From Bacteriovoracaceae bacterium (lineage in GTDB: Bacteria > Bdellovibrionota > Bacteriovoracia > Bacteriovoracales > Bacteriovoracaceae), in the NCBI GenBank assembly GCA_023137315.1, contig JAGLPP010000074.1, positions 1 through 40,309 of the forward strand: a stretch of DNA of 40,309 bases. Direction: 5' to 3'. Of this stretch, positions 15,354 to 25,636 are shown piece after piece (position 1 is the stretch's first letter; each line of letters starts with the position of its first letter). The translations under genes and the position numbers were made by a program. The notes beneath the pieces are model-generated. The model ran no database searches and had not been told where the DNA came from. It saw only the letters and a program-made list of their open reading frames with translations.

Positions 15354-17264
15354 ATGCCGGAAAATAAGTGGACCATTCAATCAGCAAATGAACTTTACCA
15401 CATCGGCAGTTGGGGAAATGGTTATTTTAACATTAACGAACAAGGAAATCTTACCATCCTTCCGGAAAGGGATAGTTCCGGTCCCGTCATTGACATGTCC
15501 CATGTCATTTCAGAAATAAAAAGACAGGGTATCGCCTTTCCATGTGTTATTCGCTTTTACGATATTCTCCGTTCCCAGATCGTTTCATTGAACCGCACAT
15601 TCAGAAAAATCATTGAAGATGCTGACTATAAGGGAAGATACTATGGAGTTTATCCAATAAAGGTAAACCAACTCAGAGAGGTTGTTGAAGAGATCGTTGA
15701 TGCAGGATCTTCGTACGACTACGGACTTGAAGCTGGTTCCAGGCCGGAACTCATTGCTGCACTTGCTTATAATACCAATCAATATTCACTCACCATTCTG
15801 AACGGTTACAAGGACGAGGATTATTTAAGACTTGGATTGCTGGGAAACAAACTTGGCAAAAAAATAATTGTTGTTATTGAAAAACTCACAGAACTTCCGC
15901 TGCTTTTAAAACTTGCCGAAGAAATGAAAGTCACTCCCATTATTGGAATCAGGGCAAAACTGTCAACCAAAGGAACTGGCAAATGGAGCGAATCAAGCGG
16001 AGAGAAGGCAAAGTTCGGACTCTCAATTGCTGAAATCCTTCAAGCGGTAAAAATTCTTAAAGACCACGGAAAGGAAGATTGTTTGAAACTTTTTCATTTT
16101 CACATGGGAAGCCAGATCACAGATATCAGAGCAATCAAGGATGCCCTGACCGAAGGGGCACGAATCTATACCCGTCTTGTAAAAATGAATCTCAATATCG
16201 AATATTTTGACGTTGGTGGCGGACTTGGAATCGACTACGACGGTTCAAAATCAACAAATGATTCCTCCATGAATTATACACAGGAAGATTATATTGAGGA
16301 CGTTGTTTATATCTTAAAACAAATCTGTGATCTTGAAGAGGTGGCGCATCCGCATATAGTTTCAGAATCAGGACGTGCCATAAGTGCCCATCACTCCTGC
16401 GTTATTGCCCAGGTGGTGGATCATATCGACTCCTGCTACACAAAATATCCAACCGATAAATCAATCGGGGAACATATCCTCGTATCCAACATGCGAGAGC
16501 TCAAAAAAGAACTAACAGAAAAAAACATCCAGGAAACCTACAACGATGCCCAGCAATTAAAAGACGAATCAATCAATGCCTTCAAACTTGGAATTCTTTC
16601 CCTTGAAGAAAAGGCAAAAATTGAAACCATGTACTGGAAGATAATGAAAAAAATTCTGAATTTCATGGAAGATAAAAAATTTGTTCCCGAGGAAATGTGG
16701 GATCTAGAAGAACATCTTGCCTCCCAGTATTTATGCAATTTTTCCGTCTTTCAATCCGTTCCTGACCTTTGGGCCATTGATCAGCTTCTTCCTATAATTC
16801 CAATAACCAGACTAAATGAAGAACCTGACCAGCTATGCACCATTGCCGATATCACTTGCGATTCTGACGGCAAAATCAACAAATTTATAAATCCAGAAGA
16901 GGAAAAAAGAACTCTTGATGTTCACAGACTCAGGGATAACGAAGATTATTATCTTGGCATTTTTCTAACTGGTGCTTATCAGGATGTCATGGGAGACATG
17001 CATAACCTCCTGGCCGGTCTCAATGAAGTTCATATTTTCTGTGACGACGAGGATCCTACGGATTTCTACATTGAAGACCATATCCCAGGGACCACCGCTT
17101 CGGAGGCCCTCTCTTTTATGCAATACAACCAACAATATCTCACGCGGACAATAAAAAGAAACATCGAAAAACAGGTTCAAAGAGGAAAAATTTCCCCAAA
17201 AGAGGGAGTTGGTCTCGTCAATTTCTACAACAAATGCCTGGGAAGCTATACCTATCTGAAGTAA
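15354..17264 (+). CDS. speA: Biosynthetic arginine decarboxylase (SpeA)
   Basis: This 636-residue PLP enzyme of the alanine-racemase-like fold decarboxylates arginine to agmatine. The PLP lysine is Lys103 in YPIKVNQ; FHFHMGSQ (about 245-252) and DVGGGLGIDYDG (about 285-296) are the expected cofactor-binding segments, and the SESGRA segment follows. Length and motif order match E. coli-type SpeA (about 630-660 residues). Together with the agmatinase upstream it forms the ADC route to putrescine. The ATG at 15354 follows AAAAGG at 15341-15346 by about 7 bases. Spermidine synthase is not in the window. Confidence 0.95.
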   Translation: MPENKWTIQSANELYHIGSWGNGYFNINEQGNLTILPERDSSGPVIDMSHVISEIKRQGIAFPCVIRFYDILRSQIVSLNRTFRKIIEDADYKGRYYGVYPIKVNQLREVVEEIVDAGSSYDYGLEAGSRPELIAALAYNTNQYSLTILNGYKDEDYLRLGLLGNKLGKKIIVVIEKLTELPLLLKLAEEMKVTPIIGIRAKLSTKGTGKWSESSGEKAKFGLSIAEILQAVKILKDHGKEDCLKLFHFHMGSQITDIRAIKDALTEGARIYTRLVKMNLNIEYFDVGGGLGIDYDGSKSTNDSSMNYTQEDYIEDVVYILKQICDLEEVAHPHIVSESGRAISAHHSCVIAQVVDHIDSCYTKYPTDKSIGEHILVSNMRELKKELTEKNIQETYNDAQQLKDESINAFKLGILSLEEKAKIETMYWKIMKKILNFMEDKKFVPEEMWDLEEHLASQYLCNFSVFQSVPDLWAIDQLLPIIPITRLNEEPDQLCTIADITCDSDGKINKFINPEEEKRTLDVHRLRDNEDYYLGIFLTGAYQDVMGDMHNLLAGLNEVHIFCDDEDPTDFYIEDHIPGTTASEALSFMQYNQQYLTRTIKRNIEKQVQRGKISPKEGVGLVNFYNKCLGSYTYLK

Positions 17265-17347
17265 TTTCCGAAAATTAAGCAATCACCTCTATAAACTTTA
17301 CAACGCTGCGCACAACAAGCATAAAGGATGGTAAATTATCACTTATT

Positions 17348-18196
17348 ATGATGAAAATTACAGTTACCATCCTTATTCTATTTGCATGCATTTCTTGTGG
17401 AAAGAAGAATAAGGCTCCGACACCCATTCTGGGATCACCAACTCATTCTAAGATTGAACAACTGGCAACAGTAACAACAACTGCACCAAATGGGCAAAAT
17501 GGTTTAAGCTACAAAGTATTTGTCCATCATCGTAGTACTCTCAACCCTTTTAAAAATAAAAAAGACTTTGATATAAAATTAGTCAATGATGGCATGGTCA
17601 TCCTCAACAACCCCGAGAAGACAGATATTGGAACTCACCACTGTGACGAATATATCGATGATCAATGCATACATAAAGTCATTGATATTCATATCTCTGA
17701 CGGGCCATATACATCCAAGGCGTTGATTACAATCAGTACTATCCAGAATGAAACATACGATATTACTTATGTTGAACACAAAAAAGAGAATGTTAACAAC
17801 ATAAAAAAGAAATTACCTTTTGGAAAAACCCAGTCTTTTCAAATCAGCACGCACTCCAATGGGAAAACTCATCAATTAAAATGGATTAATGTTAAAGAAT
17901 ATCATTATACAAAAATAAGTAATGAAATTTTTTTCAAGACCTTTCGCGAAGAAGATCTTGAAAGAGAACAAATTATTTTCACCACGAGGTTACCTCGTAA
18001 ATCCGTTAAAAATAAAAAAATCTTTACTAAAATTGACAGAGATGATTTTAGAAGAAGTTATGATGACTTTAGAGGTTCAAACCTTATTGATTCCGATATC
18101 ATATTTGCAGGAAAGGCTGCTGCATCCGAACTTCGCTGGCTTACAGGTCTGTATTCCCGGGACGTAAAACTTTATATGAGTGGGTTCTTTAAATAA
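17348..18196 (+). CDS. Predicted lipoprotein, unknown function
   Basis: The 282-residue product has a short hydrophobic leader and a lipobox-type cysteine (LFAC, Cys14, or CISC, Cys17). The mature part has a Lys-rich central section and an acidic, Arg-rich stretch (about 230-250) before the ending LYSRDVKLYMSGFFK. I recognise no domain. ATG 17348 and 17351 are adjacent choices, neither with a properly spaced Shine-Dalgarno. It stands 83 bases after speA, converging on the S8 protease gene. Confidence 0.55.
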   Translation: MMKITVTILILFACISCGKKNKAPTPILGSPTHSKIEQLATVTTTAPNGQNGLSYKVFVHHRSTLNPFKNKKDFDIKLVNDGMVILNNPEKTDIGTHHCDEYIDDQCIHKVIDIHISDGPYTSKALITISTIQNETYDITYVEHKKENVNNIKKKLPFGKTQSFQISTHSNGKTHQLKWINVKEYHYTKISNEIFFKTFREEDLEREQIIFTTRLPRKSVKNKKIFTKIDRDDFRRSYDDFRGSNLIDSDIIFAGKAAASELRWLTGLYSRDVKLYMSGFFK

Positions 18197-18329
18197 TAGC
18201 TTCAGTTTAAACAGGTCCAAAAATAACCGATGCTCTTTTTTTCATTCCCTCCAAAACCGGTCAAAGCGTTTTACAACAATAACTCTATTTTATACCAAAA
18301 TCAGTATAAGCGCTTGTATTATTGGTAAG

Positions 18330-21300
18330 TTAAATGGACAGATACCTGAAAACGACTTTGTTTCCTTCCTTGCATACAATGGAAAAGGATTCGTTGTCTC
18401 CCACTTTGACAGGATTCATGGCATAACATCCCTGCGGAATAAAAATATTTGTCTTTATCGGAGATATGAGTCCTTCCGGCGTTGCTGCAACCACATAAAC
18501 ATGTCCCGTATAAAGTTCGGTGGCATCAATGTAATAGGCCGGAACAACATTGTCCCCACTATTCATGGTGACAGGCCAATAAAGTTCATTAAATGTATTT
18601 CCCGGAATAAAACTCACCCTGTTCACCGGATGCATATAAGTTGCATCAATACCATCCCCCACAATCTTGAGAACAATATTGCTTTTTGTCTGGAAGAATG
18701 CATAGTTTATATCATCCTTTATAAAGCTTGCCATGACTCCAAGAATATGGTCGGTCTTTCTCTCATGCTCGTAACGAAACCCACGCATAACATCGGTATC
18801 ATGTGGTTTAAGAACCAGATACTGTGCCAATGAATCATTTTGGAGTCCCACAAAAGCTGTTGAAGCAAAGTACTCCACTCCATTTTCGTCAATCCTGATG
18901 ACCGGAACCTTGAAATTCCCCTCAAGCATCACGCCGCCAAAATCAACATTTTCAAGTTTTGATCCAAAATCCTGTTCGACCCGGACAACATGATAGTCAC
19001 GCAAAAACTCCCCTCCACTTGAAATCTGCAGGGAAAGTTTTCCATTCTTAAGATCACGCTGGTTTTGGAAAAGAACTCCAAGAACATCCACAGTATCTGT
19101 CCAGTAAAGATTCAAATCCTCTCTCACCTTCTCAACGAATTTATGATCATCGAAAATCTTGAAAATAAATTCCGGAAGTCCGTGATCGCCATGTTTTATA
19201 TCCGGTGAGAAATAGTAAACGTGCCTCATATTGGAGAGATTTTCATTCTCCCATGGGTCTGGATTTCTGGAAGCTTTAGGTATTGTTCCAACTGCGGCCC
19301 ATATTGGAACCGCCATTTTTCCAAACGGCATGGAAACAGGCAAAAGGCCCATTTGATTTATATCCAAAAAAACCTTCATCTCCGGGGTAAACGCAAAATG
19401 CGCCTCGGAAAAAAGATCCTCCAGATTTTCATCTAGATAGGAATAAAGAATAAATTTTTTGCCGTCCTTGATTCCAACGGAACGGACAAAGTAATCAGGT
19501 TTGCCATCATAGTTGAGGTCATAACGGTGAACGTTCAAAATTCTGGAGGAAAATTCAATTACCCTCTTCTTCGTAACAATACCCCCGTTCTGAAAGTACA
19601 TAATCACCATTTCCTGGCCTTTTTCAGATTTTTTAGCAAGGTAATATTCAGGGGTTTTGTATCTTCCATACCTGTCACCGACCGTAAAAAATTTGGGAAC
19701 AAGTTTTCCATCCCTGATGGACACAAGATCCTTGATCTGGCCGTCATAATTAACAGGTTTTACAATTACATCATCCTCATTTTGCAGTTGTCTGGCAAAA
19801 TAGATGTTATGAACATATTCACCATGAAGTTTATTCTCCACAAAAATTCGAACAGTAAGAAATGCCTCGGAATGTTTTTCAGGAGAAACTATTTGTCCCT
19901 CAACCGGCAATTCCATGATTTCTCCAGACCCAAGTGATGAAATGGAAAATATTTTTTTACCTAGATCGACTCCATCACTATCAAGTTCCAGAACAACCTT
20001 GATATTCGTTGCTTTTTTCCAATAATTTTTCACCGGAAGATCAAAGGTAAAACTACTCTTTCCCATCACAAATGGCACAGAGGAAATTCCCTTGAAAATC
20101 GGCCTGATAAGTGCCCTCGCCGCCACCTTGATGGCATCATTGATTTGAATAAGACCACCCATGAAATGCTTGTCCGTTTCAACAGTTTTTGCCGTACTCC
20201 AAAGTCTGGCAAGAATTTCATCCTTGGAAGTTTCCGGGTTGACTGACCTTAAGATCGCAGCAGCGCCTGAAACATACGGGGCCGCCTGACTTGTTCCATT
20301 TTTAATTTCATACCCTTCCACTGAGAAAAATGACGGGGTGAATTTTGTCGGAAAAGTTGAAAGAATCTTCTCTCCCGGCGCAAGAAGATCAACATTGCCA
20401 CCATAGTTGGAAAAAGTTGCCACCTTGCCGTCTATAGTGGATGCCCCAACGCAGATGACTCCCTTGTAAGAACAAGGATAAATCGGCATCCTGATATTAT
20501 TGTTTCCTGCCGCTGCCACAACAATTATTCCATTATCAATTGCTGTCTGTACGGCCTGGCGGACATGTCCTGTATCAATAGATCTGGGCCATCCAAGGCT
20601 TAAATTAATAACATCCACTTTCATCTTCACAGCGTACAGAATTCCCTTTGATATACGGTCGGTAAAAGACACAAGATCCTTTCCTTTCAGCCTTTCCGAC
20701 TTCTTCATAATTTTAACCGGAAGAATTTTTATCCTGGATGCCATTCCTGAAACACCTGATGCATTTTCAATTTTTGATGACATAATACCTGCAACATGGG
20801 TTCCGTGTCCCTTGTCATCAAGCGGCCTGTTATCACCTTCGCCTTTTGAAGTAAAATTCCATCCCATGCAATCACCCTTGAGACCGTTTTCATCACGATC
20901 ATCTTCAGGTTTAAAACGAAGATTTCCATTCTCATCACATTCAATTGTGTTTCTGAAAATATTATCCTTCAGATCAGGATGTTCAATATCAACCCCGGAA
21001 TCCAAAACTGCGACAACAACATCCTTTTTCATCATGGAATCAAGTTTCCCGAATATCGGTGAAATATTTATGTCCTGTCCGTTTTTACCTGGAATCGTGA
21101 TTGAATGAATATCGTCAATATCCATTATGATCTTTTGTCCGTTATTAAAAAGACCCCACTGATAAGTGGCGAATGGATCATTGCTTAAAACACTCTCTTC
21201 GGTCGGAACAACGCTTAGGGCCCCACTTACCTCGTATATATATTCGATTTTTCTAACCGCAGGATGAGAGGAAAGTTCCGATAATGCCGCATCCTCGACA

Positions 21301-21506
21301 AACACCTCGTACAGGCGGCTGAAATAATCAGTTTCAATATCATCAAACAATTTAATTGATTTGAGCCCTTTGATACTCCTGATTGCACCAAGCTCCGTCT
21401 TTTTCGGTTTATGTTCAAACTCAACCAGAACCTTCACGCTTGCAGCATGAACACTGATAAAAACAAACAATGACAAAAATGCCGCAAATATTTTTTTTAA
21501 ATTCAT
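18330..21506 (-). CDS. Exported subtilisin-like (S8) serine protease with large C-terminal region
   Basis: The 1058-residue precursor has a signal peptide (about 1-21, ending VHA), a propeptide-like segment (about 22-115), and an S8 catalytic domain with Asp169 (VLDSGVD), His234 (GHGTHVAG), oxyanion Asn335 (AAAGNNN) and Ser406 (NGTSQAAP). The domain has a Ca-binding-type insertion rich in Asp and Asn (about 188-215). The final 590 residues are beta-rich, with one FG-GAP/VCBS-like DxNxDGxxD segment (LNYDGKPD) and no obvious C-terminal sorting signal. Its ATG overlaps the stop of the upstream gene (ATGA), so production is translationally coupled to the 1048-residue exported protein; I suspect that protein is its substrate, partner or secretion factor. 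Confidence 0.88.
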   Translation of the reverse strand: MNLKKIFAAFLSLFVFISVHAASVKVLVEFEHKPKKTELGAIRSIKGLKSIKLFDDIETDYFSRLYEVFVEDAALSELSSHPAVRKIEYIYEVSGALSVVPTEESVLSNDPFATYQWGLFNNGQKIIMDIDDIHSITIPGKNGQDINISPIFGKLDSMMKKDVVVAVLDSGVDIEHPDLKDNIFRNTIECDENGNLRFKPEDDRDENGLKGDCMGWNFTSKGEGDNRPLDDKGHGTHVAGIMSSKIENASGVSGMASRIKILPVKIMKKSERLKGKDLVSFTDRISKGILYAVKMKVDVINLSLGWPRSIDTGHVRQAVQTAIDNGIIVVAAAGNNNIRMPIYPCSYKGVICVGASTIDGKVATFSNYGGNVDLLAPGEKILSTFPTKFTPSFFSVEGYEIKNGTSQAAPYVSGAAAILRSVNPETSKDEILARLWSTAKTVETDKHFMGGLIQINDAIKVAARALIRPIFKGISSVPFVMGKSSFTFDLPVKNYWKKATNIKVVLELDSDGVDLGKKIFSISSLGSGEIMELPVEGQIVSPEKHSEAFLTVRIFVENKLHGEYVHNIYFARQLQNEDDVIVKPVNYDGQIKDLVSIRDGKLVPKFFTVGDRYGRYKTPEYYLAKKSEKGQEMVIMYFQNGGIVTKKRVIEFSSRILNVHRYDLNYDGKPDYFVRSVGIKDGKKFILYSYLDENLEDLFSEAHFAFTPEMKVFLDINQMGLLPVSMPFGKMAVPIWAAVGTIPKASRNPDPWENENLSNMRHVYYFSPDIKHGDHGLPEFIFKIFDDHKFVEKVREDLNLYWTDTVDVLGVLFQNQRDLKNGKLSLQISSGGEFLRDYHVVRVEQDFGSKLENVDFGGVMLEGNFKVPVIRIDENGVEYFASTAFVGLQNDSLAQYLVLKPHDTDVMRGFRYEHERKTDHILGVMASFIKDDINYAFFQTKSNIVLKIVGDGIDATYMHPVNRVSFIPGNTFNELYWPVTMNSGDNVVPAYYIDATELYTGHVYVVAATPEGLISPIKTNIFIPQGCYAMNPVKVGDNESFSIVCKEGNKVVFRYLSI

Positions 21507-24500
21507 AATCTGTCCTGAATCCAGTAACCGAAAAACTCCGCTTCGGTCATTCCAATTTTTTCCTGCATGTCAAAAAGAGGTCCTTTAAATCTTTGGGAAC
21601 CAATCTCCCCCACGGAATTGGAAACAAAAGGTCTGTCACCGTTTTCATCTCCTGTCCTGAATCCCTCCATTCTTGAATAGATGTATACATTTTTAGATCC
21701 TCCGGCCATTTTCATAATTCCATCCACATTCATGGTTGATTCAACAAGAGAGACCATTTTTGAGGCATAGGCTGAAATTTTTGACAATTTATTTTTCAAC
21801 AATGCCTTTTTATACTTTTTCTGATACCAGCGAAAAGACCTGACTGTATCGCCCAGAATTTCTTCCGGTTCACGTCCTGTTTCGCTACAACAGCTTGAAT
21901 TATTTTCCGTAAAAACACCATGTTTTCTGAAAAGTTTTTTCACACTTGCGCGGGACAGTTCCGCCATGGTCCTGACTGCATTTTCATAAAAATACAGATT
22001 AAGCTTTATCTGATAAAGTTCAAGTTTTTGTGTTTCGTTCAGGACGGTATCAGGATAAAAATGAGGGCCGTATTTTTTATTCATTTTTTTCAGAATTTTT
22101 TTCGCCTTCTTGTGTGAAATTTTCCATCCCTTCCAACGATGAACAACACTTACAAATGACCTACGCATCGTTCCGTTTGTTCTATAACTTTCACTTTCAG
22201 GATCAACCACCTCACCTTCAAATACCACTGATCTGGAATAGGCCTTGCCATAAAAAGTATCTGCCGGATTCCCACTACCTGAACTTGAAAGATTGATATC
22301 ATCCTGATCGGTAAGCTCCTTTATAAGCGCATTTACAACATCAAGAAATGTTGTCTGAAAATCAATCCCCTCTCTATGCCCCTGTACTCTTCTATAAAAA
22401 TATTTCTTCGCTCCCTCTGGATGTTGTACTGTAACAAAATCACGTGCCTTGAGTCCCTTGGCCTTGAATATCAAAAGGGAAAATCCACCCTTGTTTTCCT
22501 GAAAGCTGTGTTTAAGAAAATACGGTTTGGCAATTGCCTTCACCTGCTCAAGGGAATTTTTAACCAAAAGTGTGCGAAGAGCACCTACCGTTTTAAAAAT
22601 ATCCGGATTAATCTTTATATTGTCATTTATTGAAAGAACGTGAAATTTTGTTTTTGATTTTCCACCATCCGCTTCAGCTGAAATCTTCACAACCGGAATA
22701 AAAGCATTTACCCCAAAATTGATGCCAACCGATGAAACACCACCAAGATCCTTGTAGACATGAACTGTGTCCTCATTTTTTCTAAGAATATGAAGACGTG
22801 AAAGTACAATCTGTTTTGCCCTGAAACCTACATAGGCCTTTAAAAGCGATGTAAATTGATAACCTCCCCTGGCGGAAAAACCGGCACCAATTGTATCCGT
22901 AATCATAAGGGATTCACCGATCTCAAGATTTTCCTTGAAAACATTTAAGATCTCTGTGAGTCTTTTTTGTCGTTGTTCATCGTCTATTTCTGCGTTTTCA
23001 AGATTTTCATCAATTACCCGATCAAGCATTTTTCCGATTTTTCTTTTATGAAGTGGTATCAGGATATTTCTAAATGACGTCTTGAGCGCCTTTTTCATGC
23101 TTTTTATCGGACGAATATGGGAATAAGTTCTTGTCAAATGCCCATTCACACCCCCACTGACAACCCATGGGGCCTGAACCAGGTCCGTTCCCAAAAAAGC
23201 TCCAATGGAAAAACTTGCTCCTATGGAATCAGCAAGCTGGACCACATTATCAGTACCAAGATAGCTTCCAGCGATAATTTCCCTTGAAGCAATGAAATTT
23301 GCACCAAAAGTAGGAATGGCAAAAACTGATACCGGCTCGGGTTGCAATGGACCACCATTCAAAAGGGCATTTCTATAGGCAGAGACGGCCCTATTCATCT
23401 GTCTTTGAATAAGCTCCTGCTGAATATCTGTTTGTGGAATTATCTTTGTATTAAATGCGTGAACCAAATTGGAAATAATATTGGAAATCGTCTTAGACTT
23501 AAAGTATGCGAAAATCTCACTTGAAGACAAGGGTGACTCTGGATCACCGTAAGCATACCTTGAAGCATGGCCTTCCCATGTTTCCTTTTTGAGTTTTCCG
23601 TCAACAAGGAACTCGCCTTCGGTTACCTTTGGATCAAAATCAATTTCTTCCGCTTCAATATCAAAAAACCTTAAAAGCGAATTTCTTCTGGCGATAAGCT
23701 TATGGGCAACCAAAGTCCTTACTTCATGCGGAAATCTCCCTCTGTCTGCAATTTCAAAAAAATCCTTTCTCTTGAGTTTTTTCAATCTTTTTAGTATCCA
23801 TCTTGCATCCTCGTATGGAGTTGAAAACTCAAATGCCGCTTCATAATCAACCTTTACGTGACCACTTATCACAGTTCCGCCATGCCATGGAAAAAGGTTC
23901 ACACTTTCCGGAATATCTGTAAGTGAAAATGGAATTAAAAGCGAATTCATGGCCCTTCTTCCACGTATGATGCTTGCTGGAACGAACCCCAATGCCAGAT
24001 TGTAAATCAGATCATCCGCATTCATGACGATCAGATCCTGCAAAATTATCTCCTTTCCATCTTCGGAATTTTGTATAATCCATCTTGCGGGATCACCAAA
24101 GGTATCCTCGGCCATTCGATTAACAAAATTTTCCTTTTCAAATTTTGAATCAAAGGAAAGTTTGAGTTTGGGAAGATGCTTTACCGGTGGAACAACGTAT
24201 CCAAGCTTTCTTAAAACCGCTGCACGAAGAAGAATATTATGAATCTTCTTTGAAAGCATGAAAGTGAATGCCTTCTCCCCTCCGGCCATTTCCTTAAAGG
24301 CTGAAAAACGAAAATTTCCGCTTCTGGAAATAATCTTTGAAAGATATTTCACTGAATCATTGTTTTGAACTTCCATCTCATCCAATTCATCTGGAAGTTC
24401 AGGAACATTTTCCTGATTTTTCCATATATCACTTTCCTCAGGAGAGATATCGGACAGATCAATTCCACTCTCGTGAAGTTTTACGGCCTCGTGTGGAAGA

Positions 24501-24649
24501 AGAATTTTGCCATGATATTTTAAATCGGTTGCCGGAGGTCTTTTAAAACCAATCGGTATGGAACCTGGAACGTCAGAAAATCCACTGGCAAGAACGACTA
24601 CCGGTAGAAGTAAAAGAAAAACAATAATGGATAAAGACAATTTTTTCAT
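21503..24649 (-). CDS. Large exported protein of unknown function
   Basis: The 1048-residue product begins with a clear signal peptide (MKKLSLSIIVFLLLLP..., cleavage near VLASG). I recognise no family. It is low in cysteine, rich in Lys and aromatic residues, and alternates helical stretches with segments of amphipathic beta pattern with Gly (for example GTVISGHVKVDYEAAFEFS, and SIGASFSIGAFLG, GAGFSARGGYQF and GVNFGVNAFIPVV), which could be membrane-facing strands. A conserved-looking ending reads FFGYWIQDRL. ATG 24649 was chosen, not the longer frame to 24709, because a strong promoter sits 25 bases upstream and the signal peptide begins there. The gene is coupled to the S8 protease by a 4-base overlap. 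Outer-membrane location is inferred. Confidence 0.6.
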   Translation of the reverse strand: MKKLSLSIIVFLLLLPVVVLASGFSDVPGSIPIGFKRPPATDLKYHGKILLPHEAVKLHESGIDLSDISPEESDIWKNQENVPELPDELDEMEVQNNDSVKYLSKIISRSGNFRFSAFKEMAGGEKAFTFMLSKKIHNILLRAAVLRKLGYVVPPVKHLPKLKLSFDSKFEKENFVNRMAEDTFGDPARWIIQNSEDGKEIILQDLIVMNADDLIYNLALGFVPASIIRGRRAMNSLLIPFSLTDIPESVNLFPWHGGTVISGHVKVDYEAAFEFSTPYEDARWILKRLKKLKRKDFFEIADRGRFPHEVRTLVAHKLIARRNSLLRFFDIEAEEIDFDPKVTEGEFLVDGKLKKETWEGHASRYAYGDPESPLSSSEIFAYFKSKTISNIISNLVHAFNTKIIPQTDIQQELIQRQMNRAVSAYRNALLNGGPLQPEPVSVFAIPTFGANFIASREIIAGSYLGTDNVVQLADSIGASFSIGAFLGTDLVQAPWVVSGGVNGHLTRTYSHIRPIKSMKKALKTSFRNILIPLHKRKIGKMLDRVIDENLENAEIDDEQRQKRLTEILNVFKENLEIGESLMITDTIGAGFSARGGYQFTSLLKAYVGFRAKQIVLSRLHILRKNEDTVHVYKDLGGVSSVGINFGVNAFIPVVKISAEADGGKSKTKFHVLSINDNIKINPDIFKTVGALRTLLVKNSLEQVKAIAKPYFLKHSFQENKGGFSLLIFKAKGLKARDFVTVQHPEGAKKYFYRRVQGHREGIDFQTTFLDVVNALIKELTDQDDINLSSSGSGNPADTFYGKAYSRSVVFEGEVVDPESESYRTNGTMRRSFVSVVHRWKGWKISHKKAKKILKKMNKKYGPHFYPDTVLNETQKLELYQIKLNLYFYENAVRTMAELSRASVKKLFRKHGVFTENNSSCCSETGREPEEILGDTVRSFRWYQKKYKKALLKNKLSKISAYASKMVSLVESTMNVDGIMKMAGGSKNVYIYSRMEGFRTGDENGDRPFVSNSVGEIGSQRFKGPLFDMQEKIGMTEAEFFGYWIQDRL

Positions 24650-24673
24650 TGAGTTCCCTGCTTTTGCAGCGCA

Positions 24674-24702
24674 ATAATACGTAATGGATTCATTCATTTC
24701 AA
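24674..24702 (-). promoter_or_regulatory. Sigma70-type promoter for the exported protein/S8 protease operon
   Basis: On the minus strand TTGAAA (24697-24702) and TATTAT (24674-24679) are separated by 17 bases, giving a leader of about 18-20 bases before ATG 24649 and an AGGGA ribosome site. Confidence 0.62.
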
Positions 24703-24791
24703 TCACCAAGGTAAACTACTCCACAAAATAGAAGTTATTCTTTTTATTTCAACTGGTTATCTTGTTCTTGAGATGTGTATTTTTTTTAAAC

Positions 24792-24813
24792 GCGGGCAGT
24801 CAAAACTGCCCGC
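24792..24813 (-). terminator. Probable intrinsic terminator after the lipoprotein gene
   Basis: A perfect 9-base GC-rich stem (24792-24800 with 24805-24813) closes a 4-base loop, and on the minus strand is followed by GTTT then As. It lies 20 bases beyond the lipoprotein stop. The U-tract is short, so efficiency is uncertain. Confidence 0.55.
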
Positions 24814-24832
24814 AGTGTATATAATGATCAGA

Positions 24833-25618
24833 CTATTTAATAAAGGCGTTAACAATGGATTTCATATGCTCGGGGGAAATCTCATTAACTTCAGCGGCAG
24901 CATCAACAAAGCTGTCAAAAGATTCGGTATCACCTTCAACATATTTTTTCATGACAGTTTGAACTTCGGACAGCTCCACACCAATCAATTCCTTGGTAAA
25001 TGCACCGGCATCAGCATCAGTCATGGCCCTGGAACCGGACAGCTTCTTCCACTCACCGGCCATTTTTGCTATCCTGACTCCTCTTTCCTCAGAAAGTCCA
25101 TACTCAGCAGACAACGCATCTGCAATCTTGGAAGTATTGTATGCCTCTTGAAGTGCACCAATCTTTTCAAGATCTTTTCCAGTCATTTCGGTTTCTTCAA
25201 AGAGAAACTCTCCCTGATAGTAGCCGTTGTAGTCATAGGCATCACCAACATAAACAGTGTCTCCCCAGGAATCAACGTACCAGTCATGAATAACCACTGG
25301 ATCATATTCTGTATAGGCCATGTATTCCGACCAATTGTCACCGGCCTGATAATTGGCAAGATCGTACGAATAGTATGCACCCATGTCATCGTCCCATACC
25401 ACAGCAAAACCTTCTGTATAAGTTTCATCGGGATCTTTTACAAGAACAAAATCTCCACCATATGTATCCTCAAGAAGAGTGACAAAGGAATCAACTGTCG
25501 AAGGACCTACATAAATATCTCCCCCACTGCTGCCACTACTACTGCTGCCACCTCCACTACATGCGGCCAAAACAACCAAACTCAGAACCATTAACAAACT
25601 TACAAATTTCTTTTTCAT
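24833..25618 (-). CDS. Predicted lipoprotein with Ser/Gly linker, unknown function
   Basis: The 261-residue product has a textbook lipobox (LAAC, Cys20) followed by a Ser/Gly-rich linker (21-33). The mature part (about 35-145) is rich in Asp, Tyr and Trp and likely beta; the C-terminal third is helical with acidic character. I recognise no named domain. It lies 18 bases after the Cys-repeat protein, so it is probably cotranscribed. The AGGGGAAAGGAA just before its ATG serves as a ribosome site. A hairpin terminator follows. Confidence 0.68.
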   Translation of the reverse strand: MKKKFVSLLMVLSLVVLAACSGGGSSSSGSSGGDIYVGPSTVDSFVTLLEDTYGGDFVLVKDPDETYTEGFAVVWDDDMGAYYSYDLANYQAGDNWSEYMAYTEYDPVVIHDWYVDSWGDTVYVGDAYDYNGYYQGEFLFEETEMTGKDLEKIGALQEAYNTSKIADALSAEYGLSEERGVRIAKMAGEWKKLSGSRAMTDADAGAFTKELIGVELSEVQTVMKKYVEGDTESFDSFVDAAAEVNEISPEHMKSIVNAFIK

Positions 25619-25636
25619 TTCCTTTCCCCTTTTTCC

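Noticed and set aside
18197-18329. Bidirectional terminator between the lipoprotein and S8 protease genes
   Set aside because: Only 5-base pairings (for example TATAC with GTATA) without a T-run; nothing convincing in this gap.
24773-25594. 273-residue plus-strand ORF opposite the lipoprotein gene
   Set aside because: It is antisense to a gene with lipobox, ribosome site and terminator; its composition is a shadow of the Ser/Gly and Asp/Tyr-rich coding strand.
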